Positions 1 through 5,832 of a stretch of DNA of 7,961 bases are shown one piece after another. A program made the translations under genes and the position numbers. This stretch comes from an uncultured Burkholderiales bacterium (GTDB lineage Bacteria; Pseudomonadota; Gammaproteobacteria; Burkholderiales; Burkholderiaceae_E). The stretch is taken from the NCBI GenBank assembly GCA_903923345.1, contig CAIXXI010000231.1:1-7961 (forward strand), given 5' to 3'. How positions within the stretch are numbered: the stretch's first letter is position 1; each line of letters opens with the position of its first letter. The notes beneath the pieces were generated by a model. That model was not told where the DNA came from. It saw nothing but the letters and a program-made list of their open reading frames with translations, and ran no database searches.

Positions 1-449
1 ACCTCTTCGGCGAGCAGACCGTCCTGTGCGGCGGCACTGTCGAGCTGATCAAGGCTGGCTTCGAGACCCTGGTCGAAGCCGGCTATGCGCCGGAAATGGC
101 CTACTTCGAGTGCCTGCACGAGCTCAAGCTGATCGTCGACCTGATCTACGAAGGCGGCATCGCCAACATGAACTACTCGATCTCGAACAATGCCGAATTC
201 GGTGAGTACGAGACAGGCCCGAAGATCGTCACCGCTGAAACCAAAGCGGCGATGAAGGCAGTGCTGACCGAGATCCAGACGGGCGACTACGCCAAGCGCT
301 TCATTCTGGAGAACCGGGCCGGTGCGCCGACCCTGCTGTCGCGTCGCCGCCTGACGGCTGAGCACCCGATCGAGCAGGTTGGCGAGAAGCTGCGTGCAAT
401 GATGCCGTGGATCAAGGCCAACAAGCTCGTGGACCGTTCGCGCAACTGA
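1..449 (+). CDS. ilvC: Ketol-acid reductoisomerase (NADP+), class I, C-terminal part (5' end outside window)
   Basis: This enzyme does the second common step of isoleucine and valine synthesis: Mg2+-dependent alkyl migration and NADPH reduction of acetolactate or acetohydroxybutyrate. It acts in the cytoplasm. The window contains 148 complete codons after a split first codon, ending at TGA 447-449. The reading starts LFGEQTVLCGG. Counted back from a 338-residue class I (short) enzyme, these are residues 191-338, and the numbering fits the family exactly: metal ligands E194 (in LFGE), E226 and E230 (in FECLHE), and substrate-binding S251 (in YSISNN) all fall in place. The Asp190 ligand would be the split codon at the window edge. 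This is the knotted all-helical C-terminal domain; the NADPH-binding Rossmann domain lies outside the window. A probable terminator follows, so ilvC is likely the last gene of its transcript. Identification is very secure. Confidence 0.98.
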   Translation, partial: LFGEQTVLCGGTVELIKAGFETLVEAGYAPEMAYFECLHELKLIVDLIYEGGIANMNYSISNNAEFGEYETGPKIVTAETKAAMKAVLTEIQTGDYAKRFILENRAGAPTLLSRRRLTAEHPIEQVGEKLRAMMPWIKANKLVDRSRN

Positions 450-482
450 GGCCTGGCTGCCCCAGGCAGGTGTCGGCTTTTG

Positions 483-510
483 AGCCGTACCGCCCGGGGC
501 GGCTTTCTTT
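483..510 (+). terminator. Probable Rho-independent terminator after ilvC
   Basis: AGCCG (483-487) can pair with CGGCT (500-504). Alternatively the inner CCGCC (490-494) pairs with GGCGG (498-502). Either GC-rich stem runs into a T-rich tract, TTTCTTT (504-510). It lies 34 bases after the ilvC stop and before the pssA ribosome-binding site. A separate perfect 6-bp hairpin, GCCTGG/CCAGGC (451-456 with 462-467), sits directly after the ilvC stop. The T tract is interrupted by one C, so termination may be incomplete and some read-through into pssA is possible. Confidence 0.6.
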
Positions 511-534
511 GCAGTTCCGCACGACGGAGTGAGC

Positions 535-1398
535 ATGAACGGCAAGCCGAGACTGACTCGACGCAAGTCGCTTAAGGTCGTTCATCGTTCGCGGTCGATC
601 GACCCGATTGATGCGCAGGACCCGCCCGCATTGCCGCGGCCTCGGCCCAGGGGGGTTTACCTCCTGCCCAATGCCTTCACGACGGGCAATCTGTTCGCCG
701 GATTTTTCGCGATTGTTCAGGCCATGAACGGTCGCTTCGAAGTGGCGGCCGTCGCAATTTTCATCGCCATGGCTCTTGACGGTCTCGACGGTCGTGTGGC
801 CCGCATGACCAACACCCAGAGTGCCTTCGGCGAGCAATACGATTCCATGTCCGACATGGTCTCGTTTGGTGCAGCGCCTGCACTGGTCGTCTACGAGTGG
901 TCGTTGCGCGGCATGGGCAAGCTGGGTTGGCTCGCTGCCTTCATCTATGTGGCCGGCGCGGCGGTGCGACTGGCGCGTTTTAATACCAATATCGGGATTG
1001 TCGACAAGCGCTTCTTTCAGGGCTTGCCGAGTCCGGCGGCCGCAGCGCTGGTGACCGGGCTGGTCTGGCTGGCAACCGATCTGCGGGAATCCAGATGGAT
1101 CGACTCCACCGCCACCGACCTGCGTTGGCTGGCATGGGCAGTCACGGTCTACGCTGGTGTCACCATGGTCTCGAATGCGCCCTTCTACAGTTTCAAGAAC
1201 ATCAACCTCAAGCGCAGCGTGCCGTACATGGTTGTGCCCTTGATCGTTCTGGCCTTCGTGCTGATCTCCTCCGATCCGCCTTCGGTGCTGTTTTTCCTCT
1301 TCATGATCTACGCGCTGTCAGGCTACGTGCTCTGGGCCTGGCGTCGTCTGCGCCCTACACAAGGCGGCAGTGCACCGCCGCCAGGATCCCCGAATTGA
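535..1398 (+). CDS. pssA: CDP-diacylglycerol--serine O-phosphatidyltransferase (CDP-alcohol phosphatidyltransferase family)
   Basis: It condenses CDP-diacylglycerol with L-serine to give phosphatidylserine and CMP in the inner membrane, the committed step toward phosphatidylethanolamine. The 287-residue protein carries the complete family signature DG(x2)AR(x8)G(x3)D(x3)D: D85, G86, A89, R90, G99, D103 and D107, with the acidic residues binding the catalytic metal. A basic, hydrophilic N-terminus of about 40 residues precedes roughly eight hydrophobic segments (near 42-63, 68-84, 108-124, 131-148, 165-181, 196-213, 229-245 and 250-270) and a Pro/Gly-rich tail. This is the integral-membrane type, not the phospholipase D-like PssA of E. 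coli. ATG 535 is preferred over the in-frame GTG 529, because GTG 529 overlaps the Shine-Dalgarno GGAG (526-529), which is 5 bases from the ATG. A phosphatidylserine decarboxylase gene is not adjacent. Confidence 0.93.
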   Translation: MNGKPRLTRRKSLKVVHRSRSIDPIDAQDPPALPRPRPRGVYLLPNAFTTGNLFAGFFAIVQAMNGRFEVAAVAIFIAMALDGLDGRVARMTNTQSAFGEQYDSMSDMVSFGAAPALVVYEWSLRGMGKLGWLAAFIYVAGAAVRLARFNTNIGIVDKRFFQGLPSPAAAALVTGLVWLATDLRESRWIDSTATDLRWLAWAVTVYAGVTMVSNAPFYSFKNINLKRSVPYMVVPLIVLAFVLISSDPPSVLFFLFMIYALSGYVLWAWRRLRPTQGGSAPPPGSPN

Positions 1399-1424
1399 CC
1401 CTGCTTCGAGCGACGCGCTAAACT
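1395..1424 (+). promoter_or_regulatory. Candidate sigma70 promoter for tpiA
   Basis: TTGACC (1395-1400, five of six consensus -35 bases) is followed after an 18-base spacer by TAAACT (1419-1424, four of six consensus -10 bases). The -35 box contains the pssA stop codon. A start site about 7 bases past the -10 box would lie near 1431, giving a leader of about 20 bases before ATG 1452. No terminator separates pssA from tpiA, so read-through from pssA could add to expression. This is a pattern match only. Confidence 0.5.
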
Positions 1425-1451
1425 CGACGGCTTTGTTTGCGTCAAATTCGC

Positions 1452-2270
1452 ATGACTGCCAACCTGACGACTGAATCATCAACCGCTCTGCCTGTCTCGC
1501 GTCGACGGCCACTTGTGCTGGGTAACTGGAAGATGCATGGGCAGATTGCGTTTGCGCAAGCGCTGATCGCGTCGCTATGCGAACACTGGGGTGAGCAATC
1601 TGCCGCGCCATCGGGCGTCCAGGTTGGCGTCTGCCCTCCCTTTCCGTATCTCGGATTGGTTGCGGCTCACTTGAAGGGCACCGCCTTGAGCTGGGGTGCG
1701 CAAAATCTCTGCGCATTCGAGCAAGGTGCCTATACCGGTGAGGTGTCGGCGGCCATGCTGACGGATCTGGGCTGTTCGTGGGTGCTGATCGGTCATTCCG
1801 AGCGCAGGGCTTTGTTTGGTGAAACCGATCAGGATGTGGCGCATAAGACACTGCGCGCCTTGTCGGTTGGATTGGTTCCTGTGGTCTGTGTGGGGGAGAC
1901 CCTGGCCGAACGCGAAGCTGGGCAGGCTGAGCAGGTGCTGGCGCGGCAACTCGATGCAGTCAGTGAGGTGCTTGCCAATGCCACCGGCGAATTCGTGGTG
2001 GCCTATGAGCCGGTGTGGGCGATCGGCACGGGCGTGACTGCGTCGCCTGCGCAAGCTCAGGAAGCCCATCGGTTTTTGCGTCAGCGCCTTGCGGCAAACG
2101 GTGTGAGCGCAGCTGCGCAGACCCGCATTCTGTATGGCGGATCGGTCAAGCCTGGGAATGCGGCCGAACTGTTTTCACAGGCCGATGTCGATGGTGGCCT
2201 GATTGGCGGTGCATCGCTGGTGGCTGAGGATTTTCTTGCAATCAGCCGTGCTGCTGCGGCTGTCGTCTGA
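1452..2270 (+). CDS. tpiA: Triose-phosphate isomerase
   Basis: It interconverts dihydroxyacetone phosphate and glyceraldehyde 3-phosphate in glycolysis and gluconeogenesis; it is a cytoplasmic (beta/alpha)8-barrel enzyme. The 272-residue product has all hallmarks: NWKMHG with the substrate-binding N25 and K27, the electrophilic H115 in IGHSERR, the catalytic base E186 in AYEPVWAIGTG together with the mobile loop 6 that follows, and the phosphate-gripping YGGS (228-231) and GGLIGGAS motifs. There are about 20 extra residues before the first beta strand compared with typical 250-residue enzymes. The start is the least certain point: the longest frame begins at TTG 1437, but that would lie only a few bases into a transcript from the proposed promoter. 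ATG 1452 is the first ATG, although no clear Shine-Dalgarno precedes it. The function is secure. Confidence 0.96.
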   Translation: MTANLTTESSTALPVSRRRPLVLGNWKMHGQIAFAQALIASLCEHWGEQSAAPSGVQVGVCPPFPYLGLVAAHLKGTALSWGAQNLCAFEQGAYTGEVSAAMLTDLGCSWVLIGHSERRALFGETDQDVAHKTLRALSVGLVPVVCVGETLAEREAGQAEQVLARQLDAVSEVLANATGEFVVAYEPVWAIGTGVTASPAQAQEAHRFLRQRLAANGVSAAAQTRILYGGSVKPGNAAELFSQADVDGGLIGGASLVAEDFLAISRAAAAVV

Positions 2271-2278
2271 GGGCTCGC

Positions 2279-2290
2279 CAGTGGCCACTG
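2279..2290. repeat. Perfect 12-base palindrome in the tpiA-secG gap
   Basis: CAGTGGCCACTG is a perfect inverted repeat 8 bases after the tpiA stop. It lacks a loop and a following T tract, so it is not a classical terminator. It could be a protein-binding site or chance. The rest of the 126-base gap shows only the secG Shine-Dalgarno and no convincing promoter. Confidence 0.3.
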
Positions 2291-2396
2291 ACCCGGAGTG
2301 CTCGGAAGCGTCTGGTTCAGTGCGTGTGTGAGTGATGATTGGTGGCTTGGCGTTCGCTTGTTGACGCGGCCTTGAACGGTTTCAGGAGAAGTTCGG

Positions 2397-2831
2397 ATGT
2401 CGATTCTGTCCACGATTGCAGTGGTGATTCAAGTGCTCAGTGCCATCGGCGTGATCATTCTGGTGCTGTTGCAGCAGGGTAAGGGTGCCGATATGGGCGC
2501 TGCCTTCGGCTCCGGTTCGTCGGGTAGCCTGTTTGGTGCGACCGGGTCGGCCAACTTTCTGAGTCGCATGACCGGAGCGCTGGCGACCGTGTTTTTTGTG
2601 TCCACGCTTGCGCTCGCATTTTTTGCCAACAGTCGAACCCAGACTCGGGCACCGACCAGTGTCATGGATGCCGTGAAGACGCCCGCGCCGGCCACCCCCG
2701 ATGCGCCAGCTGCGGCCTCGATTCCAGGTGCGCCGGCTGCAGGCGGTGGCGTGCCAGCTTCAGCGACTCCCACCGCTCCAGGCAATGACGCATTGCAAAA
2801 AAATGAAGGGGCGAACGCAATTCCGAAGTAA
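2397..2831 (+). CDS. secG: Sec translocon subunit SecG
   Basis: SecG joins SecY and SecE in the inner-membrane protein-export channel and stimulates SecA-driven translocation. The 144-residue product has the family layout: a first membrane helix (about 4-25), the conserved cytoplasmic loop LLQQGKGADMG followed by a Gly/Ser-rich FGSGSSGSLFG segment (24-47), the conserved NFLSRMTG (53-60), and a second membrane helix (about 60-77). After residue 85 comes a low-complexity Ala/Pro/Gly-rich tail of about 60 residues; it makes the protein longer than the 110-residue E. coli SecG, and such tails are usually variable. A strong Shine-Dalgarno AGGAG (2384-2388) sits 8 bases before ATG 2397. It stands between tpiA and a tRNA-Leu gene; E. 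coli also has a tRNA-Leu(GAG) directly after secG. Confidence 0.95.
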   Translation: MSILSTIAVVIQVLSAIGVIILVLLQQGKGADMGAAFGSGSSGSLFGATGSANFLSRMTGALATVFFVSTLALAFFANSRTQTRAPTSVMDAVKTPAPATPDAPAAASIPGAPAAGGGVPASATPTAPGNDALQKNEGANAIPK

Positions 2832-2834
2832 AGA

Positions 2835-2850
2835 CGCGGTAGAATCCGCG
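2835..2850 (+). promoter_or_regulatory. -10 element of the tRNA-Leu promoter inside an inverted repeat
   Basis: TAGAAT (2840-2845) matches five of six consensus -10 bases and lies 11 bases before the mature tRNA 5' end, so transcription would start near 2852. The following segment is very GC-rich, as is common at stringently controlled stable-RNA promoters. The box is flanked by a perfect inverted repeat, CGCGG (2835-2839) and CCGCG (2846-2850). No good -35 hexamer is visible at 16-18 bases upstream, where the end of secG lies. Confidence 0.5.
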
Positions 2851-2856
2851 CGCTGC

Positions 2857-2941
2857 GCCGACGTGGTGAAATTGGTAGACACGCTATCTTGAGGGGGTAG
2901 TGGCGAAAGCTGTGCGAGTTCGAGTCTCGCCGTCGGCACCA
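2857..2941 (+). tRNA. tRNA-Leu, anticodon GAG
   Basis: This 85-base gene folds into a class II tRNA. The acceptor stem is GCCGACG (2857-2863) with CGTCGGC (2931-2937), followed by discriminator A and an encoded CCA (2939-2941). The anticodon stem CTATC/GGTAG (2884-2888 and 2896-2900, one G-U pair) holds the loop TTGAGGG, with anticodon GAG at 2891-2893, which reads CUC and CUU. The long variable arm (about 2901-2913) is typical of leucine tRNAs. The T arm is GCGAG-TTCGAGT-CTCGC (2914-2930). E. coli leuU, also GAG and also next to secG, is the matching case. Confidence 0.97.
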
Positions 2942-3017
2942 GAACGATCCGTCTCATATCGGTTCGTCAGCAACTAAAACTACATTAAACGCGCAGCACG
3001 ACTCAGGGAAGCCAGAA
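2942..3017 (+). promoter_or_regulatory. Leader between tRNA-Leu and nuoA
   Basis: This 76-base stretch carries an imperfect hairpin, GAACGAT (2942-2948) with ATC-G-GTTC (2958-2965, one bulged G), with no T run behind it. An A-rich stretch (2971-2990) follows, in which TTAAAC (2985-2990) could be a weak -10 box with TTCGTC (2963-2968) as a poor -35 at 16 bases. The nuoA Shine-Dalgarno AGGGA is at 3005-3009. It may hold a nuo promoter or simply be leader read through from the tRNA; the sequence does not decide this. Confidence 0.25.
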
Positions 3018-3377
3018 GTGAACCTAGAGCAATACCTGCCCGTCCTCCTCTTCATGCTGGTGGGCACGGTCATCGGTCTTGCGCCGATGGCGATCGGCAA
3101 GATCCTCGGTCCGTCCCGCCCGGACCCCGAAAAGACATCCCCCTATGAGTGCGGCTTCGAGGCCTTCGAAGACGCCCGGATGAAGTTCGACGTTCGGTAC
3201 TACCTCGTCGCCATCCTCTTCATATTGTTTGATCTCGAAATCGCCTTTTTGTTTCCCTGGGCGGTTTCCCTGGACTCGATTGGCTTTTTCGGTTTTGTTT
3301 CGATGATGATTTTCCTGGCCATCCTGGTGGTCGGATTCATCTACGAATGGATGAAGGGCGCTCTCGACTGGGAGTGA
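3018..3377 (+). CDS. nuoA: NADH-quinone oxidoreductase subunit A
   Basis: NuoA (ND3 family) is a small membrane subunit of complex I at the junction of the peripheral and membrane arms, near the quinone site. The 119-residue protein has three predicted membrane helices (about 5-28, 60-81 and 88-110). The long loop between the first two contains the conserved YECGFE (43-48), whose Cys corresponds to the conformation-sensitive Cys of mitochondrial ND3. The second helix carries the conserved acidic pair in FDLE (D72, E74). The start is GTG 3018, with AGGGA (3005-3009) 8 bases upstream. The gene ends in two tandem stops, TGA and TAA. It opens the nuo operon, with tRNA-Leu 76 bases upstream. Confidence 0.97.
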   Translation: MNLEQYLPVLLFMLVGTVIGLAPMAIGKILGPSRPDPEKTSPYECGFEAFEDARMKFDVRYYLVAILFILFDLEIAFLFPWAVSLDSIGFFGFVSMMIFLAILVVGFIYEWMKGALDWE

Positions 3378-3383
3378 TAAAAG

Positions 3384-3401
3384 CCGGACGAATCCGTCCG
3401 G
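3384..3401 (+). other. Perfect hairpin in the nuoA-nuoB gap
   Basis: CCGGACG (3384-3390), loop AATC and CGTCCGG (3395-3401) form an uninterrupted 7-bp GC-rich stem 6 bases after the nuoA stop. No T tract follows, so a Rho-independent terminator is unlikely. In an operon mRNA it could block 3' exonucleases, mark a processing point or set the nuoA to nuoB ratio. The role is inferred; the pairing is seen directly. Confidence 0.55.
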
Positions 3402-3475
3402 ATGTGGTTGAAGCGGTCCAATCGCCCTGATCCGTGGGCGGTGGGGGCCTTGTCGATGGCAAGGATGGGCAGGCT

Positions 3476-3952
3476 ATGAGCGTCGAAGGCGTTCTGAACG
3501 ATGGGTTCGTTACCACGAACCTGGACAAGCTGATCAACTGGACCCGAACCGGCTCGATGTGGCCGATGACCTTCGGCCTGGCCTGCTGTGCAGTCGAGAT
3601 GATGCATGCCGGTGCCGCTCGTTACGACCTTGACCGCTTCGGCATCATGTTTCGACCCAGCCCGCGGCAGTCGGATGTGATGATCGTCGCAGGCACCTTG
3701 TGCAACAAGATGGCACCTGCGCTGCGCAAGGTCTACGACCAGATGGCGGAGCCGCGCTGGGTCATTTCGATGGGCTCCTGCGCCAACGGTGGTGGCTACT
3801 ACCACTACTCCTACTCGGTGGTTCGTGGCTGTGACCGCATCGTTCCAGTCGACATCTATGTGCCGGGTTGTCCGCCCACAGCGGAGGCGCTGCTCTACGG
3901 CATCTTGCAGCTCCAGAACAAGATTCGCCGCACCAACACGATCGCGCGCTGA
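3476..3952 (+). CDS. nuoB: NADH-quinone oxidoreductase subunit B (cluster N2 subunit)
   Basis: NuoB (PSST/20 kDa family) carries the [4Fe-4S] cluster N2, which hands electrons to quinone at the interface with NuoD. The 158-residue protein shows the four expected ligands: the tandem C37-C38 in GLACCAVEM, C102 in MGSCANGGG and C132 in VPGCPP. It also has the conserved WPMTFG and the FRPSPRQSDV stretch (59-68). The open frame extends upstream to GTG 3434, but that would add 14 residues of Gly-rich sequence unlike the family. ATG 3476 begins MSVEGVL, the usual betaproteobacterial N-terminus, and AAGGA (3461-3465) precedes it. It lies 98 bases after nuoA, the largest gap in this operon, and 8 bases before nuoC. 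Confidence 0.97.
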   Translation: MSVEGVLNDGFVTTNLDKLINWTRTGSMWPMTFGLACCAVEMMHAGAARYDLDRFGIMFRPSPRQSDVMIVAGTLCNKMAPALRKVYDQMAEPRWVISMGSCANGGGYYHYSYSVVRGCDRIVPVDIYVPGCPPTAEALLYGILQLQNKIRRTNTIAR

Positions 3953-3960
3953 GGCTCAGG

Positions 3961-4557
3961 ATGTCTGCCCTTGAAGCACTGAAGTCAACCCTGCTCGAAT
4001 GCCTGGGCGAAGCTCAGGTGTCCGTGTCTGAGCGGCTGGGCGAATTGACGCTTGTTGTGCCTGCGCAGCGTTACTTCGAGACCGCGATCATTCTGCGCGA
4101 CGAGCCGCGCCTGGCCTTCGACACACTCATCGATTTATGTGGCATGGATTACCGCGATTTCGCCGATGGCGGTCATGAAGGCCCCCGATTCGCCGCCGTG
4201 CTGCACCTGCTGTCGGTCGTGAACAACCACCGCGTTCGCATTCGCTGCTTCTGTCCTGATGATGATCTGCCGGTGCTGCCCACGGTCACCGATGTTTGGC
4301 CAGCTGCGGGTTGGTTCGAGCGTGAGGCTTTCGATCTGTTTGGCATCGTCTTCGAGGGGCATGCCGACCTGCGCCGCATCCTGACCGACTACGGTTTTGT
4401 CGGCCATCCGTTTCGCAAGGACTTTCCGGTGTCTGGCCATGTCGAGATGCGCTACGACCCCGAATTGAAGCGGGTGGTCTATCAGCCTGTGACCATCGAA
4501 CCGCGCGAGATCGTGCCGCGGGTCATTCGCGAGGAGGGCTACGGCGTGGGCCGCTAA
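3961..4557 (+). CDS. nuoC: NADH-quinone oxidoreductase subunit C (30 kDa subunit)
   Basis: NuoC is a structural subunit of the connecting module of complex I and has no cofactor of its own. The 198-residue protein carries the 30 kDa subunit signature in its C-terminal half, from E120 through REAFDLFGI, the RRILTDYGF segment and HPFRKDFP to P156, followed by the usual YDPELKRVVYQP extension. The N-terminal half is the alpha/beta domain with VVNNHRVRI. Here it is a separate gene; in E. coli nuoC and nuoD are fused. The open frame reaches back to 3868 inside nuoB, but ATG 3961 is the sensible start: GAGG (3951-3954) overlaps the nuoB stop codon and lies 6 bases upstream, which suggests coupled translation. 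Confidence 0.97.
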   Translation: MSALEALKSTLLECLGEAQVSVSERLGELTLVVPAQRYFETAIILRDEPRLAFDTLIDLCGMDYRDFADGGHEGPRFAAVLHLLSVVNNHRVRIRCFCPDDDLPVLPTVTDVWPAAGWFEREAFDLFGIVFEGHADLRRILTDYGFVGHPFRKDFPVSGHVEMRYDPELKRVVYQPVTIEPREIVPRVIREEGYGVGR

Positions 4558-4578
4558 GGCGCACCTCGGGAACTCACC

Positions 4579-5832
4579 ATGGCAGACATCAAGAACTACA
4601 CCCTGAACTTTGGTCCCCAGCATCCGGCGGCTCACGGCGTGCTGCGCCTGGTGCTGGAGCTCGATGGCGAGGTGGTGCAGCGCGCCGACCCGCACATCGG
4701 CCTGCTCCATCGTGCGACTGAAAAGCTGGCCGAGACCCGCACCTTCCTGCAGAACCTGCCTTACATGGATCGGCTCGATTACGTCTCGATGATGAGCAAC
4801 GAGCACGCCTATGTGATGGCGATCGAGAAGCTTGCGGGCATCCCTGTGCCGATTCGCGCTCAGTACATCCGAGTGATGTTCGACGAGATCACCCGCATCC
4901 TGAATCACCTGATGTGGATCGGGGCGCATGCGCTTGACGTCGGCGCCATGACCGTCTTTCTGTATGCGTTCAGAGAGCGCGAAGACCTGATGGACTGCTA
5001 TGAGGCGGTCTCGGGTGCGCGCATGCATGCTGCCTACTACCGCCCGGGCGGTGTCTATCGCGACCTGCCAGATCGCATGCCGCAGCATGCAGCCAGCACG
5101 GTGCGCAGCGATGCCGCGGTTCGTGAACTCAATCTCAACCGTCAGGGCTCGCTGCTCGATTTCATCGAAGCCTTCACCGAGCGCTTCCCGGGTTACGTCG
5201 ACGATTACGAGACCCTGCTCACCGACAACCGGATCTGGAAGCAGCGCCTGGTCGGCATTGGTGTCGTCTCACCTGACCGCGCCAAGGCACTCGGATTTAC
5301 CGGGCCCATGCTGCGCGGCTCGGGGGTTGAATGGGATTTGCGTCGCAAGCAGCCCTATGAAGTCTATGACCGACTTGATTTCGATATTCCGGTGGGCACC
5401 AACGGCGACAGTTATGACCGCTATCTGGTCCGGGTCGAGGAGATGCGCCAGAGCAATCGGATCATCCGGCAGTGCATCCAGTGGCTGCGCAACAACCCCG
5501 GGCCGGTGATCGTCGACGATCACAAGGTCGCGCCACCGTCGCGCGTGAACATGAAGTCGAACATGGAAGAGTTGATCCACCACTTCAAGCTCTTCACCGA
5601 AGGCATGCATGTGCCAGAAGGCGAGGCCTATTGCGCGGTTGAACATCCCAAGGGCGAGTTCGGCATCTACCTCGTCTCAGATGGCGCCAACAAGCCGTAT
5701 CGGCTCAAGATTCGAGCCCCGGGATTCCCTCACCTGCAGGCCCTCGACGAGATGGCTCGCGGACACATGATCGCCGATGTGGTCACCCTGATCGGCTCGC
5801 AGGACATCGTCTTCGGGGAGATCGATCGATGA
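4579..5832 (+). CDS. nuoD: NADH-quinone oxidoreductase subunit D (49 kDa subunit)
   Basis: NuoD forms most of the quinone-binding cavity, facing cluster N2 of NuoB; it descends from the large subunit of [NiFe] hydrogenases but binds no Ni-Fe centre. The 417-residue length is typical. N-terminal motifs are NFGPQHPAAHG (10-20), HIGLLHRATEKLAE (39-52, the 49 kDa signature) and PYMDRLDY (61-68). H19 and Y68 match the two quinone-head contacts His38 and Tyr87 of the Thermus subunit, with identical spacing. Further conserved blocks are FDEITRILNHL and ARMHAAYYRPGGV, and the C-terminus is DIVFGEIDR. A modest Shine-Dalgarno, GGGA (4568-4571), precedes ATG 4579. The stop overlaps the nuoE start as ATGA (5829-5832). 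Confidence 0.98.
   Translation: MADIKNYTLNFGPQHPAAHGVLRLVLELDGEVVQRADPHIGLLHRATEKLAETRTFLQNLPYMDRLDYVSMMSNEHAYVMAIEKLAGIPVPIRAQYIRVMFDEITRILNHLMWIGAHALDVGAMTVFLYAFREREDLMDCYEAVSGARMHAAYYRPGGVYRDLPDRMPQHAASTVRSDAAVRELNLNRQGSLLDFIEAFTERFPGYVDDYETLLTDNRIWKQRLVGIGVVSPDRAKALGFTGPMLRGSGVEWDLRRKQPYEVYDRLDFDIPVGTNGDSYDRYLVRVEEMRQSNRIIRQCIQWLRNNPGPVIVDDHKVAPPSRVNMKSNMEELIHHFKLFTEGMHVPEGEAYCAVEHPKGEFGIYLVSDGANKPYRLKIRAPGFPHLQALDEMARGHMIADVVTLIGSQDIVFGEIDR

Noticed and set aside
529..534. GTG 529 as the pssA start
   Set aside because: GTG 529 overlaps the GGAG Shine-Dalgarno, which is correctly spaced for ATG 535.
412..837. Open frame of 141 codons on the - strand across the ilvC-pssA junction
   Set aside because: It overlaps the end of ilvC, the terminator region and the start of pssA, and its translation shows no domain or membrane segment.
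2361..2366. TTGACG as a -35 box for secG
   Set aside because: It is only 30 bases from the secG ATG. The matching -10 would fall on the Shine-Dalgarno AGGAG, and no -10-like hexamer is there.
3868..3960. Upstream extension of nuoC into nuoB
   Set aside because: The extra 31 codons overlap the conserved nuoB 3' end. ATG 3961 has a suitable Shine-Dalgarno and gives the usual NuoC length.
4135..5088. Open frame of 317 codons on the - strand opposite nuoC and nuoD
   Set aside because: It is antisense to two secure genes, with His/Arg/Asp-rich composition typical of a reverse-complement shadow and no family resemblance.
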